NCBI GenBank assembly: GCA_003149065.1
Contig: QGFZ01000001.1
Location: 806,001-870,000, forward strand
Length of the DNA: 64,000 nt
Source of the DNA: Ruminococcaceae bacterium R-25
Lineage (GTDB): Bacteria > Bacillota > Clostridia > Saccharofermentanales > Saccharofermentanaceae
Reading direction: 5' to 3'
The first letter of the stretch is position 1; each line of letters starts with the position of its first letter. The translations under genes were made by a program, and so were the position numbers. The notes under the pieces were generated by a model. It was not told the origin of the DNA. It made no database searches and saw only the letters and a program-made list of their open reading frames with translations. Shown here piece after piece: positions 42,295 through 50,848 of this stretch.

Positions 42295-44223
42295 TTACGC
42301 TTTCGAATCAGTTTTCCCGAAGAACAGCTGGTTATCGTAACTTATAAGCAGATTATAAGTCTGATTGTATCCGTTCCTGAGCTTTGCTTCATTAGCTTCG
42401 TATTCTCTGATCTTATCGGCTAATTCGTTCCACTCTTCGGATAATGTATTGTTAATTGCCTTGGGGCCTATTGCATCAGCCCTTAGCTTCATTTTCATAA
42501 GTTCTCTTTTAAATCTCGAGTACTTTTCCAATACATCAACGAATACTTCCCAGGTGTTGAAATACTGTTCAAATTCAGCTGTGGCGGATTCCGCTTTGGC
42601 TTCCGTTATAACCTTTTTTACGATCCCAAGCCTACCCAGATCAAAAGACGCATCAGGACTTATTGCTTTCAGGGATCTCCAGCGGCCGGTGTTGATAATA
42701 CGCATCCTGTAAGCGAGCATTTTTTCGGGCTCGTCAGAAGAAACCTTATCGACTTCAATTGTCCTGATCCTGCGCTCGTTTTCCGTAAACTTTCTGTATT
42801 TAAGGTTAAATGTGCTCTCTAATTCTTCTTTTTTCTTAAGAAGATCCGGTAGTTCACTGTTCTCCCCATCGCCTTCCATCTGGGCGCAGACATCATAGTA
42901 TTCGTGAGCAACATCGAAAAGGTCCTTAACCTCTGCAAAATAATCGCCCTTAAAATCCATCGTATTGATTATCGCTTCATTCATCCTCTGATCCAACAGA
43001 TCCCAGTCGACATTGGCGAGCTTATCGTTGAGCTTAAGCTGGATAAATCCGTACATCTTTGCAGCACAAAGGATCCTTCCCCTGTTAGCATCGAAATCAG
43101 CCTGATCGTCTTCCAATATCATGGAAAACCACTTGTCGGCAGATTTAAAATCACCGTCTTTAAGGCAGCTCTTGGCCTTAGTCAAAGGATCTCCGTAAAA
43201 ACGCTCATAATCGTATGAAACTCCGCAGTGATCGCAGATAAAGAGCTTCTGTCCTTTATCGAGCTTTAACTCTGCACCGCACTTTTTGCAGACATGTGTC
43301 TTTTTAAGTTCGGCAGCAACAACTGCAGGGTCTCTTCTGGAATATGGAGACCTGGACGGAATCGTGGTAAATTGCCTGCCGGCGGGTTTGGCAATTTCAG
43401 CCTTGGCTTCTTTAACACTCTGAACTCCGGATTCAGCCTTAAGTCTGGGAAGTTCTTTATAAGCTCTCTGATAAGATTCTTCTAAGGCTTCGACCTCTTT
43501 TTTCATCTCATTAGCTACAGTCTTCATCTCGTAGTAAGGCTTTTTCTTCGCCTCGACCTCAGGCTCCATCTTAGATTCCTTAATACCGCCGTAAGCAAAC
43601 CCGGCGATCAGGACGATTACCGGCAAAAGAAGACACAAGAAAAAATCCAACGCTCCTGATTTCTCGCCCTTACCAGCAAGAACTATAAATCCGACGAAGA
43701 AATGGACTACAGCATAAAGTGTTGCCCCGCACCCGATACCGCTTTTATATTCTGCACTTCTGAGGCCATCTTCAGCAGCCTTTAATTTGGCATTACATTT
43801 TGCACTGAGTTCCGTATGCTTCCTTGATATCTCAAACATCTCGGCAAGCTTTGCAAAATAAGGCGCAGCAGGACCTGTCTGATACCTGGGATCGTTATTA
43901 AATATAGACTGGAGCTTTACGCTGAATCTTTGGGGATCTTCAAACTTATCAAGAGACTGGACTTCGCCAACGGCGCACGCATAACCATAAAGGAACTCCA
44001 GTTCCTCAGGCTTTTTACTTAAGAGATATTCATACTTCTGCCTGGCAGCAGCATAATCGCACCTCTTTAAAGAAACTTCTGCCTGCTCGAAAAGGTCAGC
44101 GCCGTGGAAATCGACTACGTCAAAGTGATTGCCGCAAAACGGGCAGTCAAAGGTATCAGCAACTCTGTCTACTTCCAGAAAGCTTCCGCATTCAGGACAT
44201 GAATAACACTTGAGTTTTGCCAC
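42295..44223 (-). CDS. Membrane protein with duplicated zinc-ribbon/TPR-like units
   Basis: The best start is GTG 44223, 7 nt after GGGGAGGGG, giving 642 residues. The protein is built twice: ribbon YSCPECGSFLEVDR...FDCPFCGNHFD plus helices AEVSLKRCDYAAARQKYEYLL near the N-terminus, and ribbon HVCKKCGAELKLDK...FICDHCGVSYD plus AKSCLKDGDFKSADKWFSMIL near residues 315-380. Two membrane helices (about 168-222) and a charged coiled-coil-like stretch (KKEVEALEESYQRAYKELPRL) separate them. The C-terminal 250 residues are helical and unassigned. It may sense or scaffold at the membrane; I do not recognise a named family. Confidence 0.75.
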   Translation of the reverse strand: MAKLKCYSCPECGSFLEVDRVADTFDCPFCGNHFDVVDFHGADLFEQAEVSLKRCDYAAARQKYEYLLSKKPEELEFLYGYACAVGEVQSLDKFEDPQRFSVKLQSIFNNDPRYQTGPAAPYFAKLAEMFEISRKHTELSAKCNAKLKAAEDGLRSAEYKSGIGCGATLYAVVHFFVGFIVLAGKGEKSGALDFFLCLLLPVIVLIAGFAYGGIKESKMEPEVEAKKKPYYEMKTVANEMKKEVEALEESYQRAYKELPRLKAESGVQSVKEAKAEIAKPAGRQFTTIPSRSPYSRRDPAVVAAELKKTHVCKKCGAELKLDKGQKLFICDHCGVSYDYERFYGDPLTKAKSCLKDGDFKSADKWFSMILEDDQADFDANRGRILCAAKMYGFIQLKLNDKLANVDWDLLDQRMNEAIINTMDFKGDYFAEVKDLFDVAHEYYDVCAQMEGDGENSELPDLLKKKEELESTFNLKYRKFTENERRIRTIEVDKVSSDEPEKMLAYRMRIINTGRWRSLKAISPDASFDLGRLGIVKKVITEAKAESATAEFEQYFNTWEVFVDVLEKYSRFKRELMKMKLRADAIGPKAINNTLSEEWNELADKIREYEANEAKLRNGYNQTYNLLISYDNQLFFGKTDSKA

Positions 44224-44304
44224 TTCTATTCCCCTCCCCAAAAACTCCTGTGTCAGTCGAAAATTAATTACTTATGTCAGTAATATCTTTAAGAACCAAT
44301 TACG

Positions 44305-44355
44305 TCTTTCTGTTATATCTTTCAGTTTCAATTACTTTCTGTTATATCTTTCAGT
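44305..44355. repeat. 29-bp direct duplication over the lipoprotein stop codon
   Basis: CTTTCTGTTATATCTTTCAGT occurs at 44306-44326 and again at 44335-44355, an offset of 29 bp. The second copy encodes the last residues (ERYNRK) of the lipoprotein at 44332; the first lies just beyond its stop, so the gene end was duplicated downstream. Confidence 0.9.
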
Positions 44356-44739
44356 ACCAAGGCCTGTCGTAATCGTCAGATAATCACTGGTCACAGTATA
44401 TTTGTAGAAATACTGCTGATCACCGAAAGTGTCATCGTGCCAGCCGTCATCGGGCGTTAAAATCAACTCATTATCTTTTGTATTGAGCTCGTACTTGCCT
44501 GTGTTTACATCCGTATAAACACTTCCGCTAAATACCATCTCCTGAACTTCCTTATAAGTTCCGTCACTGTTAAATGTCCATGTTGATTTACTGACAGATC
44601 CCATAAACTCTGTTGAGTTTCCGGGCGCAGGCACCCATGTACCGACAATAAGCTTCTTAGCTCCGCCATCACATCCCGTAAGCATAAAAAGCAACGAAAT
44701 AACCAAAACCGCCGCGAATAACTTAATACGACTGCTCAT
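44332..44739 (-). CDS. Small lipoprotein with lipocalin-like domain (paralogue)
   Basis: ATG 44739 (GGAGG upstream) gives 135 residues with a lipoprotein signal ending MLTGC. The mature domain has LIVGTWVPAPGNSTEF, STWTFNSDGTYKEVQEM, TGKYELNTKDNELILTPDDGW and YKYTVTSDYLTITTGLG. It follows the same strand order as the protein at 41820-42215 and is probably its paralogue. It would sit on the outer membrane face. The plus-strand gene at 44885 starts 145 bp away divergently. Confidence 0.8.
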   Translation of the reverse strand: MSSRIKLFAAVLVISLLFMLTGCDGGAKKLIVGTWVPAPGNSTEFMGSVSKSTWTFNSDGTYKEVQEMVFSGSVYTDVNTGKYELNTKDNELILTPDDGWHDDTFGDQQYFYKYTVTSDYLTITTGLGTERYNRK

Positions 44740-44884
44740 AAAAACCTCCGGTCCATATCCGACCAAACAAGCGCCATAACGCGCATTTCTACCCTTAACC
44801 AATATTGATTATATCAAATATCGGACATGAATCAAAGAAATGTGATACGATGAAATTACTATATTTTCGGGGAGGGATTTGAAA

Positions 44885-45445
44885 ATGACATTAGAAGAAA
44901 GCATCGCTCTGGCAGAGAAGTTCCAAAAAGATCTTGCACAGGTAGAATCTTATGACCGCCAGATAAAAGACAACATTGCCGAAAGCAAAAAGCCAATAAC
45001 CATCAATGTAAGACGCCGTTCTATGTTCAGATACTTTTGGCCATGGATCCTCTTTTCGGGTACGCTCCTGTGTTTGGCTCAGTTTCTTGCTTTGATCATC
45101 ATGACCAAGAAGCCTGAGCTCTTAACTCTCGTAACCATACTCGCATGGGCTATCCCCATAGGGTTACTGATCCTAGGTATCGTGATATCAAAGAAGAAAG
45201 CCAAGGAAGACAACGGAGCATATGAGATCGCCAAAGATATGGCAGAAGAAAAACGCGTCAACCTACTAGAACAGAGCAAAGAACTTGTATCAAAGAAAAG
45301 TCAGTTAGAGTTTCAGTTAGCAGCCAATCCTAATTTTGTACTGATCCCAGAAGACAAACGCAAGAGTTCATCGATGGCAAGAGCCAAGCTCTTCCTTCAG
45401 TCCGGCAAAGCAACCGACTTCGAGGACGCAATGAAAAAGGTCTGA
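44885..45445 (+). CDS. Small membrane protein with two TM helices and a coiled tail
   Basis: ATG 44885 follows GGGGAGGG at 8 nt; an upstream TTG adds two residues. The 186 residues comprise an N-terminal helix (EESIALAEKFQKDLAQVESYDRQI), two membrane segments (about 52-75 and 81-101) ending in a basic SKKKAKE, and a helical cytoplasmic tail (KRVNLLEQSKELVSKKSQLEFQL). The last stretch, SSMARAKLFLQSGKATDFEDAMKKV, resembles a short amphipathic helix. No family recognised. It is the only plus-strand protein gene between 1 and 52 kb, and the first 64-bp repeat array follows its stop. Confidence 0.7.
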   Translation: MTLEESIALAEKFQKDLAQVESYDRQIKDNIAESKKPITINVRRRSMFRYFWPWILFSGTLLCLAQFLALIIMTKKPELLTLVTILAWAIPIGLLILGIVISKKKAKEDNGAYEIAKDMAEEKRVNLLEQSKELVSKKSQLEFQLAANPNFVLIPEDKRKSSSMARAKLFLQSGKATDFEDAMKKV

Positions 45446-45461
45446 TTCTCTAGTGCAAAGT

Positions 45462-45702
45462 CGGCTAAACGGACGGCTATAGCCGTTCAAAATACCGTCC
45501 AAATAAGCTAAAACAGTAAAAGTGACGGCTAAACGGACGGCTATAGCCGCTCAAATTACCGCCTAAATAAGCTAAAACAGCAAAAGCGACGGCTAAACGG
45601 ACGGCTATAGCCGTTCAAATTACCGCCCAAATAAGCTAAAACAGCAAAAGCGACGGCTAAACGGACGGCTATAGCCGCTCAAATTACCGCCCAATCAAGC
45701 TA
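45462..45702. repeat. Tandem array A: 64-bp repeat, about 3.8 copies
   Basis: Units begin CGGCTAAACGG at 45462, 45526, 45590 and 45654, exactly 64 bp apart and differing at only a few bases. Each holds the perfect palindrome CGGCTATAGCCG, then (C/T)TCAAA(A/T)TACCG, AATAAGCTAAAACAG and (C/T)AAAAG(C/T)GA. There are no unique spacers. The array fills a convergent gap between the plus-strand membrane gene and the lipoprotein at 45732. Confidence 0.95.
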
Positions 45703-45725
45703 AAGGCTGCCCTAGAGCAGCCTTT
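45702..45725. terminator. Hairpin between convergent genes
   Basis: AAAGGCTGC-CCTAGA-GCAGCCTTT is a perfect 9-bp stem at the end of array A, 7 bp before the lipoprotein stop. It could terminate the plus-strand transcript (GCCATTTTAT follows) and, less clearly, the minus-strand one. Confidence 0.65.
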
Positions 45726-45731
45726 GCCATT

Positions 45732-46187
45732 TTATACGTCTCCTGAATTTCCCGTTCGTCTTAAGAATACCTCGAGATCCACCGCTTCGCCTTCAAAGTT
45801 CCTTCCGACAGCGGTATTACGGTCTACTATATACCACTCAATAACAGTTCTGTGGCCGGGATCGCCCTCTGCTTCGTTGCCTTGAACATCTTCGTATATA
45901 CAGATGTAGACTGTATCACCTTCAACATGATCTATTGCAACGTTCGGACACTTCTCGCCTGTACAGAATTCATAGTAAGTAGCGGCCCAAGTAACCAGCT
46001 GTTCGTCCGTGTAGCCCTCTCCTTCAGTTTTCGCAGATGTATCTTCAACAGGTACATCGATCACAGCATTTTCACTAGCAACAGATTCTGAATCAGCTTT
46101 TGAAACCGCCGTTTTATTCCCGCCTGCACAGCCTGTCGCGGACAAAATCATACCCGCGCACAATATTGCAATTATAGATTTTTTCAT
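45732..46187 (-). CDS. Lipoprotein of unknown function
   Basis: The 151 residues begin with a lipoprotein signal ending SATGC (Cys20), then a Ser/Thr/acidic linker and a C-terminal domain: YTDEQLVTWAATYYEFCTG, VAIDHVEGDTVYICIYEDV, TVIEWYIVDRNTAVGRNFEG and EAVDLEVFL. The same order of segments recurs in the protein at 46359-46871, so the two are paralogues. The domain resembles small extracellular alpha-beta proteins common in clostridia, but I have no family name. It is exported and membrane-anchored. Confidence 0.75.
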   Translation of the reverse strand: MKKSIIAILCAGMILSATGCAGGNKTAVSKADSESVASENAVIDVPVEDTSAKTEGEGYTDEQLVTWAATYYEFCTGEKCPNVAIDHVEGDTVYICIYEDVQGNEAEGDPGHRTVIEWYIVDRNTAVGRNFEGEAVDLEVFLRRTGNSGDV

Positions 46188-46358
46188 ATCAATACCATCC
46201 TATTATTTATTTCCCCAATATCCGGCCGAGTACATATCCGGATGATACGAAAATTCTATCTATAAGGCCAACACGGAACAACCTGATAATACGGCACAAA
46301 TGGTTCAGTAATTAGGCAAAAACGGGGTTAAAAGGCGGGGCATCAAGATGCTAAACGA

Positions 46359-46871
46359 TCAGATAAACGCCGTCAGATCAATTGTCCGGCCGTGTATGTC
46401 GGTGCCGACGCCGGTCTTCCTGTCGACCTTGTACAAATCTTCGGTATATGTGCGCATCATCCCGTCCTGATAGTAATTCTCATAGAAACGGATATAAACG
46501 ATGTCACCGCTGACACGGTCGATCTCAACAAATTCAGTAAGCTGACCGACAAAAGCCGAATAGCGCTTCTTAGCAAGCTCTAAAAGTTCATCGTTGGTAA
46601 AAGCTTCTCCGTCAGTCTTAAGCGTAAATCCGCCTGAACCATAGATCGACGCTTCGGATACTCTGTTTCCGTATTCCTGACCGGGTTCGTCTACCGCTTC
46701 GTACTCAGGTTCCTGAACGCTTCCGGTCACAATAGTACTCTCTGAAACAACTGCACTTTCAGGAACAGTTATTTTCTCCGTCACAGTAGTATTGGCAGGC
46801 TCATCAACACAGCCGGTCAAAAAAGCTGCAATTAGAATACTTGATGCCACTAACGAAAACTTCTTATTCAT
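46359..46871 (-). CDS. Lipoprotein of unknown function (paralogue)
   Basis: The 170 residues carry a lipoprotein signal with lipobox FLTGC (Cys21), a long disordered linker rich in Val, Ser, Thr and Glu, and the domain FTNDELLELAKKRYSAFVG, VEIDRVSGDIVYIRFYEN, YTEDLYKVDRKTGVGTDIHG, RTIDLTAFI. The domain aligns by eye with that of 45732-46187 (YTDEQL, VEGDTVYICIYED, YIVDRNTAVGRNF, EAVDLEVF). They probably arose by tandem duplication; the linker differs. Confidence 0.75.
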   Translation of the reverse strand: MNKKFSLVASSILIAAFLTGCVDEPANTTVTEKITVPESAVVSESTIVTGSVQEPEYEAVDEPGQEYGNRVSEASIYGSGGFTLKTDGEAFTNDELLELAKKRYSAFVGQLTEFVEIDRVSGDIVYIRFYENYYQDGMMRTYTEDLYKVDRKTGVGTDIHGRTIDLTAFI

Positions 46872-46917
46872 AACTCCTGTTCCCCATTACGGCTTCGGGC
46901 CGGTCACAGTCATTATA

Positions 46918-47841
46918 TCAAAGAACCCCTGCCTTCTTCAGGAAAGACTCAATATAACCCGTATAAGCATCGAATCCGGCGATCTGCCTGCTCATTGCGT
47001 GGCCCGCACCCTCAACATAGATGAGTTCAGTATAAGCTGTGCCCTTTTTCGCTTCATCGTAAAGGGTCTGAGCGTGATACGGCTTAACTAGCGTATCGCC
47101 CGCGCCGTGGATAAAAAGGATCGGCACGTGGTTGTCCTTCAGGTATTTAAGAGCATTAGTCTCTTTGATATCGACCTTATAGAGGAGCTTCCCTGCAATC
47201 CTCACGAAAGGCACGAGACACTGCATATGGATGTTCTTGTAACCGTCGTAAACAACATTATAAGTGCCCAAAAAGCAGCAGTCCGACACGATGAAATCGA
47301 TCTTCGGGTCAAAACGCAGAACATGGATAGAGGTAGAACTCCCCATCGACTCGCCCTGAAGACCAAGAACTTTAAGGTCTCTGTAGCGAGAACGTGTATC
47401 ATCGATCACGTGCTTTAAATCTTCAGATTCAACAAATCCCAGCGTGCACTTATCGGGCTTGTTCTCACCGTGGGTCCTCGCATCGTAGATAATGCACGAA
47501 AACCCGAGCTTTATGTAGCAGTTAACGTATTTGACCGCGCCATAGCGGCTGGATGTGTGCCCGTGGCAGACGATGACGTACTTTCCGGTGCCCCTTGTCT
47601 TGTCCGTGCTTACGAAAACAGCATGAAGGATATATCCGTCCTTGCCTTCAACCGTATATTCTTCTTTGTCGTATGAATCAAAATCCAGCCAGAGCCCGCG
47701 CTTCTTGTTGCCGTTGATCTCGCGCTCTTTAGGGATCAGCTTCGGCTTAACAGACACCGCCGCATTACGCCACGAAAAGATAACGAGGCCGATCAGGAAA
47801 ATTGCAGCTAATACGATCAATACGATTAAGGCCCAGTGCAT
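46918..47841 (-). CDS. Membrane-anchored alpha/beta hydrolase
   Basis: The 307 residues have one N-terminal membrane helix (ALIVLIVLAAIFLIGLVIFSW) and an alpha/beta hydrolase domain: YVIVCHGHTSSRYGAVKYV (oxyanion region), CIIYDARTHGENKPD, the nucleophile elbow LGLQGESMGSSTSIH (GxSxG, Ser), VPILFIHGAGDTLVKPYH (Asp) and VEGAGHAMSRQIA (His). It probably cleaves an ester or peptide bond at the membrane; whether it faces in or out is unclear. It is a paralogue of the protein at 51472-52452. Confidence 0.85.
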   Translation of the reverse strand: MHWALIVLIVLAAIFLIGLVIFSWRNAAVSVKPKLIPKEREINGNKKRGLWLDFDSYDKEEYTVEGKDGYILHAVFVSTDKTRGTGKYVIVCHGHTSSRYGAVKYVNCYIKLGFSCIIYDARTHGENKPDKCTLGFVESEDLKHVIDDTRSRYRDLKVLGLQGESMGSSTSIHVLRFDPKIDFIVSDCCFLGTYNVVYDGYKNIHMQCLVPFVRIAGKLLYKVDIKETNALKYLKDNHVPILFIHGAGDTLVKPYHAQTLYDEAKKGTAYTELIYVEGAGHAMSRQIAGFDAYTGYIESFLKKAGVL

Positions 47842-47912
47842 CTTATCCCTCCGTGAATTATTAGAGAGATTATAACATCAAATTAGTGATGACTCTTTAT
47901 TGTTCCCCAAAA

Positions 47913-47994
47913 CCTATATAATCGTACTGCCAGTTCGATTTTGTCGGTTTTCGCGAAAAAACTCCTAAAATCGAACTCAGAGTACGATTATAGG
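47913..47994. repeat. Long palindromic element, copy 1
   Basis: Arms TATAATCGTACT...GTTCGATTTT (within 47913-47942) and AAAATCGAAC...AGTACGATTATA (47967-47992) pair except for a 4-5 nt internal loop. GTCGGTTTT follows the left arm. The element fills the gap between the ABC permease stop and the hydrolase start. A closely similar, inverted copy is at 55641-55722. Confidence 0.9.
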
Positions 47995-48027
47995 AGTTTC
48001 AGAGTACTATTAGTTTTCTGGCTGAAA

Positions 48028-48939
48028 TTATCTTCTTCTGTAAGTCTTGTTATAAAGAACCGTCATGGCTGCGATGCAGATAAGAGCAATTACAGCGACA
48101 TACAGAACCGATGTGGAGATCCGGAAATCTATGCCGAACGAAGAAGCATTAAAACTGAAAGTATCCTTGATCGCGCTGATGAATGCACCGTTATCCAGAC
48201 CATTAATATCGTTATTGATCGAATCAGCAATGCCGCTAAGGAGCACATTCCTGATCATGGAAGTGATGTGGCTTCCTGGGAAAAGATTGCATACAGACTG
48301 TACTCCGTCAGAAAACTGCGACAGCGGAATATATGCGCCGATAACAAACCCTGATGCTGCTGATAAGATCCCGAAGAAAGCCGTGCATGTCGAAGAGTTC
48401 TTGAACAGGAGCACAACGACCATAAACAAAGCTGTCGAAGATACAGAACCCAATAAAACGATTCCATAAGCCTGTGCTATCTGAACTAAACCCAAATGAG
48501 TGTCACCCATAAAACCAAGAACGGTAAGTCCGATAGTCAGGATCAAGCCGGACATTATAAACGCGCAGATACTTGCCGATGTAAAGTACGAGAGGATTAT
48601 CTTCCATCTCTTCAAAGGCGTTGAGCAGATATCAGAATCAACTCCCGCTTCCTTATCCTTAACGATCGTCTGAAGGCATGTATAAGGAACGGTGATCAAG
48701 GTTGAGCCCAGGATTCCTGAGAGCAGGATGCCGTTAACAAACATATCAATGTCGCCTGAAGATATGATATTCTCAAGTCCCTTCATTGTTGCGGTAAGTG
48801 CGTCAACGAATGTATCCTTAAGGAACAACAGGTACAAGACGAAGACGATCATGGAAGTCATGAGCGAGAAGATTATCGCGAGCACGTCCTTGAAATATAT
48901 GAGAATGTTTCTTTTTGTTAATCCGATGAAGTCTTTCAT
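48028..48939 (-). CDS. ABC-2 type transporter permease
   Basis: The 303-residue protein has six membrane helices and the ABC-2 layout: KRNILIYFKDVLAIIFSLM at the N-terminus, then VPYTCLQTIVKDKEAGVDSDICSTPLKRWKIILSY, where the cytoplasmic helix EAGVDSDICSTPL contacts the ATPase, and IPLSQFSDGVQSVCNLFPGSH between the last helices. It would export a lipid, peptide or drug with the ATPase encoded directly upstream (no gap). Substrate unknown. Confidence 0.9.
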   Translation of the reverse strand: MKDFIGLTKRNILIYFKDVLAIIFSLMTSMIVFVLYLLFLKDTFVDALTATMKGLENIISSGDIDMFVNGILLSGILGSTLITVPYTCLQTIVKDKEAGVDSDICSTPLKRWKIILSYFTSASICAFIMSGLILTIGLTVLGFMGDTHLGLVQIAQAYGIVLLGSVSSTALFMVVVLLFKNSSTCTAFFGILSAASGFVIGAYIPLSQFSDGVQSVCNLFPGSHITSMIRNVLLSGIADSINNDINGLDNGAFISAIKDTFSFNASSFGIDFRISTSVLYVAVIALICIAAMTVLYNKTYRRR

Positions 48940-49842
48940 TTATGCCAGTTCCTTTCCTGTGAGATTCAAGAACACATCGTCCATCGTGCCCTTGATGTAT
49001 TCGTAGTCACGGATCTCTCCCCTGTTTTCATAAAGGAATTCCGTAATCGCCCTGTCTGTCGTGATGTTGTAGTGGTCAGCGTCGTAGATGAACTTGTCAG
49101 AGATAGAAGTGATCAAGGCCTCAGCCTTTTCGCTCTTTGCCGTATACCAGACCAGTTTGGAATGCGCGTACTGTGATTTAAGTTCTGCCGGCGTTCCCTT
49201 TGATACGATGTGTCCCTTATCCAAAATGACAACGTGGTCGGCGTCTCTTGTCTCTTCCATATAGTGGGTCGTTAAAAAGATCGTCATCTTGTGCTCTCTT
49301 CTTAAGTAATTGATGTAGTCCCACACGAGTTTTCTGGATTTAGGGTCAAGTCCGGTCGTCGGCTCATCAAGGAACAGGATCTTCGGGTTGTTGATAAGAG
49401 CCCTCATAATGTCGACCCTTCTTCTCTGTCCGCCCGAGAGTTTCTCATACTTTCTGTCCCAGATGTCCTTCATCTCGAACTTCTCGGAGAAGGGCTCCAA
49501 ACGCTTCAAGACTTCCTTTTTGGATAATCCGTAGTAAGAGCCCCTTGTTAAAAGGTTTTCCTTAACCGTAAGCTTCTTGTCGAGTACCGAATTCTGAAAA
49601 ACGATTCCGTTGATCTTTCTTATCTCGTCATCCTCTTTTCCGAGCTCATGGCCGGCGATAAAGGCCTGACCGTCAGTTTTTTCGAGCACCGTGGTCAGCA
49701 TATTTATCGTTGTGGACTTGCCGGCACCGTTTTCGCCTAAGAATGCGAAAAGCTCGCCCTCCTCAACATCAAAAGATATACCGTCAACCGCGGTGAAATT
49801 CTTGTAGTTCTTTTTCAGGTTTTTAACTTCGATGATTTTCAT
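48940..49842 (-). CDS. ABC transporter ATP-binding protein
   Basis: ATG 49842 follows AAGGAGG; 300 residues. Walker A GENGAGKSTTINML, Q-loop FQNSVLD, signature LSGGQRRRVDIM, Walker B ILFLDEPTTGLD and switch H in FLTTHYMEE are all intact. The C-terminal 70 residues are the accessory region of multidrug/antibiotic DrrA-like exporters (KGTPAELKSQY). It pairs with the ABC-2 permease. The upstream LytTR/DUF3021 genes are a common regulator pair for such exporters. Confidence 0.93.
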   Translation of the reverse strand: MKIIEVKNLKKNYKNFTAVDGISFDVEEGELFAFLGENGAGKSTTINMLTTVLEKTDGQAFIAGHELGKEDDEIRKINGIVFQNSVLDKKLTVKENLLTRGSYYGLSKKEVLKRLEPFSEKFEMKDIWDRKYEKLSGGQRRRVDIMRALINNPKILFLDEPTTGLDPKSRKLVWDYINYLRREHKMTIFLTTHYMEETRDADHVVILDKGHIVSKGTPAELKSQYAHSKLVWYTAKSEKAEALITSISDKFIYDADHYNITTDRAITEFLYENRGEIRDYEYIKGTMDDVFLNLTGKELA

Positions 49843-49945
49843 GTCAATTCCTCCTTGCAAGGCCAAATTACCTTAAAGGAGCGCACATGAAAATAGCCGC
49901 ACTACCAAGTTGCGGATTAGGGTTACTAAGTTGCGGAAAATGGGA

Positions 49946-50386
49946 TTATTCTTCGTCCCTGATGTCGTCTAACGCCTTATTTATCTTGTTGTCGTCGCGC
50001 TTGTGGAACCACAGTGATACGACCCATACGAAAATATAAACAGCAAAGTAGATAATGCTCATGAAAATGAATCCGTCAATCTTTGTGTACCATTTGAACA
50101 CGAGCCCGAAAAGGCTGACGATCGCATAAAGCCCGATGCAGTGAAGCACTATACGGACGATATACTTATTCTTAGGCATATCAGTATCCATAAGCCAGAT
50201 CACAGTCGGCAGCGAGCATACTGCGCCAGTCAGAACGATCGAAACCATCTGGAGCCAGTCCATCTTGAATTCATATAAGGGATCACCGCCAAAGACCGTA
50301 TAGCAAAGGCCTTCGATTATTATTCCGACGAGGATCGCAAAAGAGATCATCATTGTCTGTTCGAGCCAGAGCTTAAACTTGTTCAT
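49946..50386 (-). CDS. DUF3021 family membrane protein
   Basis: The 146 residues have four membrane helices with short loops (IILFAILVGII-like 14-30, MVSIVLTGAVCSLPTVIWL, IVRIVLHCIGLYAIVSLFGLVF, FIFMSIIYFAVYIFVWVVSLW) and a charged end. This matches DUF3021, which is nearly always paired with a LytTR gene. It overlaps the LytTR gene by 4 bp. In such pairs the membrane protein is thought to restrain the LytTR regulator (membrane inhibitor), although this is not shown here. Confidence 0.85.
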   Translation of the reverse strand: MNKFKLWLEQTMMISFAILVGIIIEGLCYTVFGGDPLYEFKMDWLQMVSIVLTGAVCSLPTVIWLMDTDMPKNKYIVRIVLHCIGLYAIVSLFGLVFKWYTKIDGFIFMSIIYFAVYIFVWVVSLWFHKRDDNKINKALDDIRDEE

Positions 50387-50820
50387 CCTATTCCGAGCCT
50401 CCTCTTAACTTCCTTTACATATCCTCTCGAAATGACGACGACTTCGTCGTTTAAGAGCGTTGCGTCGATCCTTCCGGAGATCTGGGACTTAACATTACGG
50501 ACCTTCTTGAGGTTGATAATCATGGACTTGGAGCAACGCATGAAATAGCCGCCGAGCATGACTTCAAGCTCATAAAGCCTGTATTTACAGTCATAGCAGC
50601 CTTGCTTGGTATAAACGAAAGTCTTCTTGTCGACGGATTCGATATAGTAAACGTTCGACGCCTTAATTATGTAGGTCTTCCCGTCCTTACTGACAGCAAA
50701 GCCTTTCGCGTCGCCCTCTAAGAGCTCTATAGCGCCTGAGATCTCATCAGTTATCTCGACCGCTCTTATTACGGCCTGCTCCTGCTCTTTGGAATCTACT
50801 TTCTCGATATGGACCTGCAT
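50383..50820 (-). CDS. LytTR-type transcriptional regulator (stand-alone)
   Basis: The 145 residues lack a response-regulator receiver domain. Residues 35-145 are a LytTR DNA-binding domain: GKTYIIKASNVYYIESVDKKTFVYTKQG, YRLYELEVML, FMRCSKSMIINLKKVRNV and LNDEVVVISRGYVKEVKRRLG. With DUF3021 and the ABC genes it forms a four-gene unit that probably controls itself. AGGAGCG precedes the ATG. Confidence 0.92.
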   Translation of the reverse strand: MQVHIEKVDSKEQEQAVIRAVEITDEISGAIELLEGDAKGFAVSKDGKTYIIKASNVYYIESVDKKTFVYTKQGCYDCKYRLYELEVMLGGYFMRCSKSMIINLKKVRNVKSQISGRIDATLLNDEVVVISRGYVKEVKRRLGIG

Positions 50821-50848
50821 TTGGCGCTCCTGTTCTTTATCCGCAAAG

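Noticed and set aside
45462-45702. CRISPR array
   Set aside because: Repeats are contiguous 64-bp units without unique spacers and no cas gene is present in the window.
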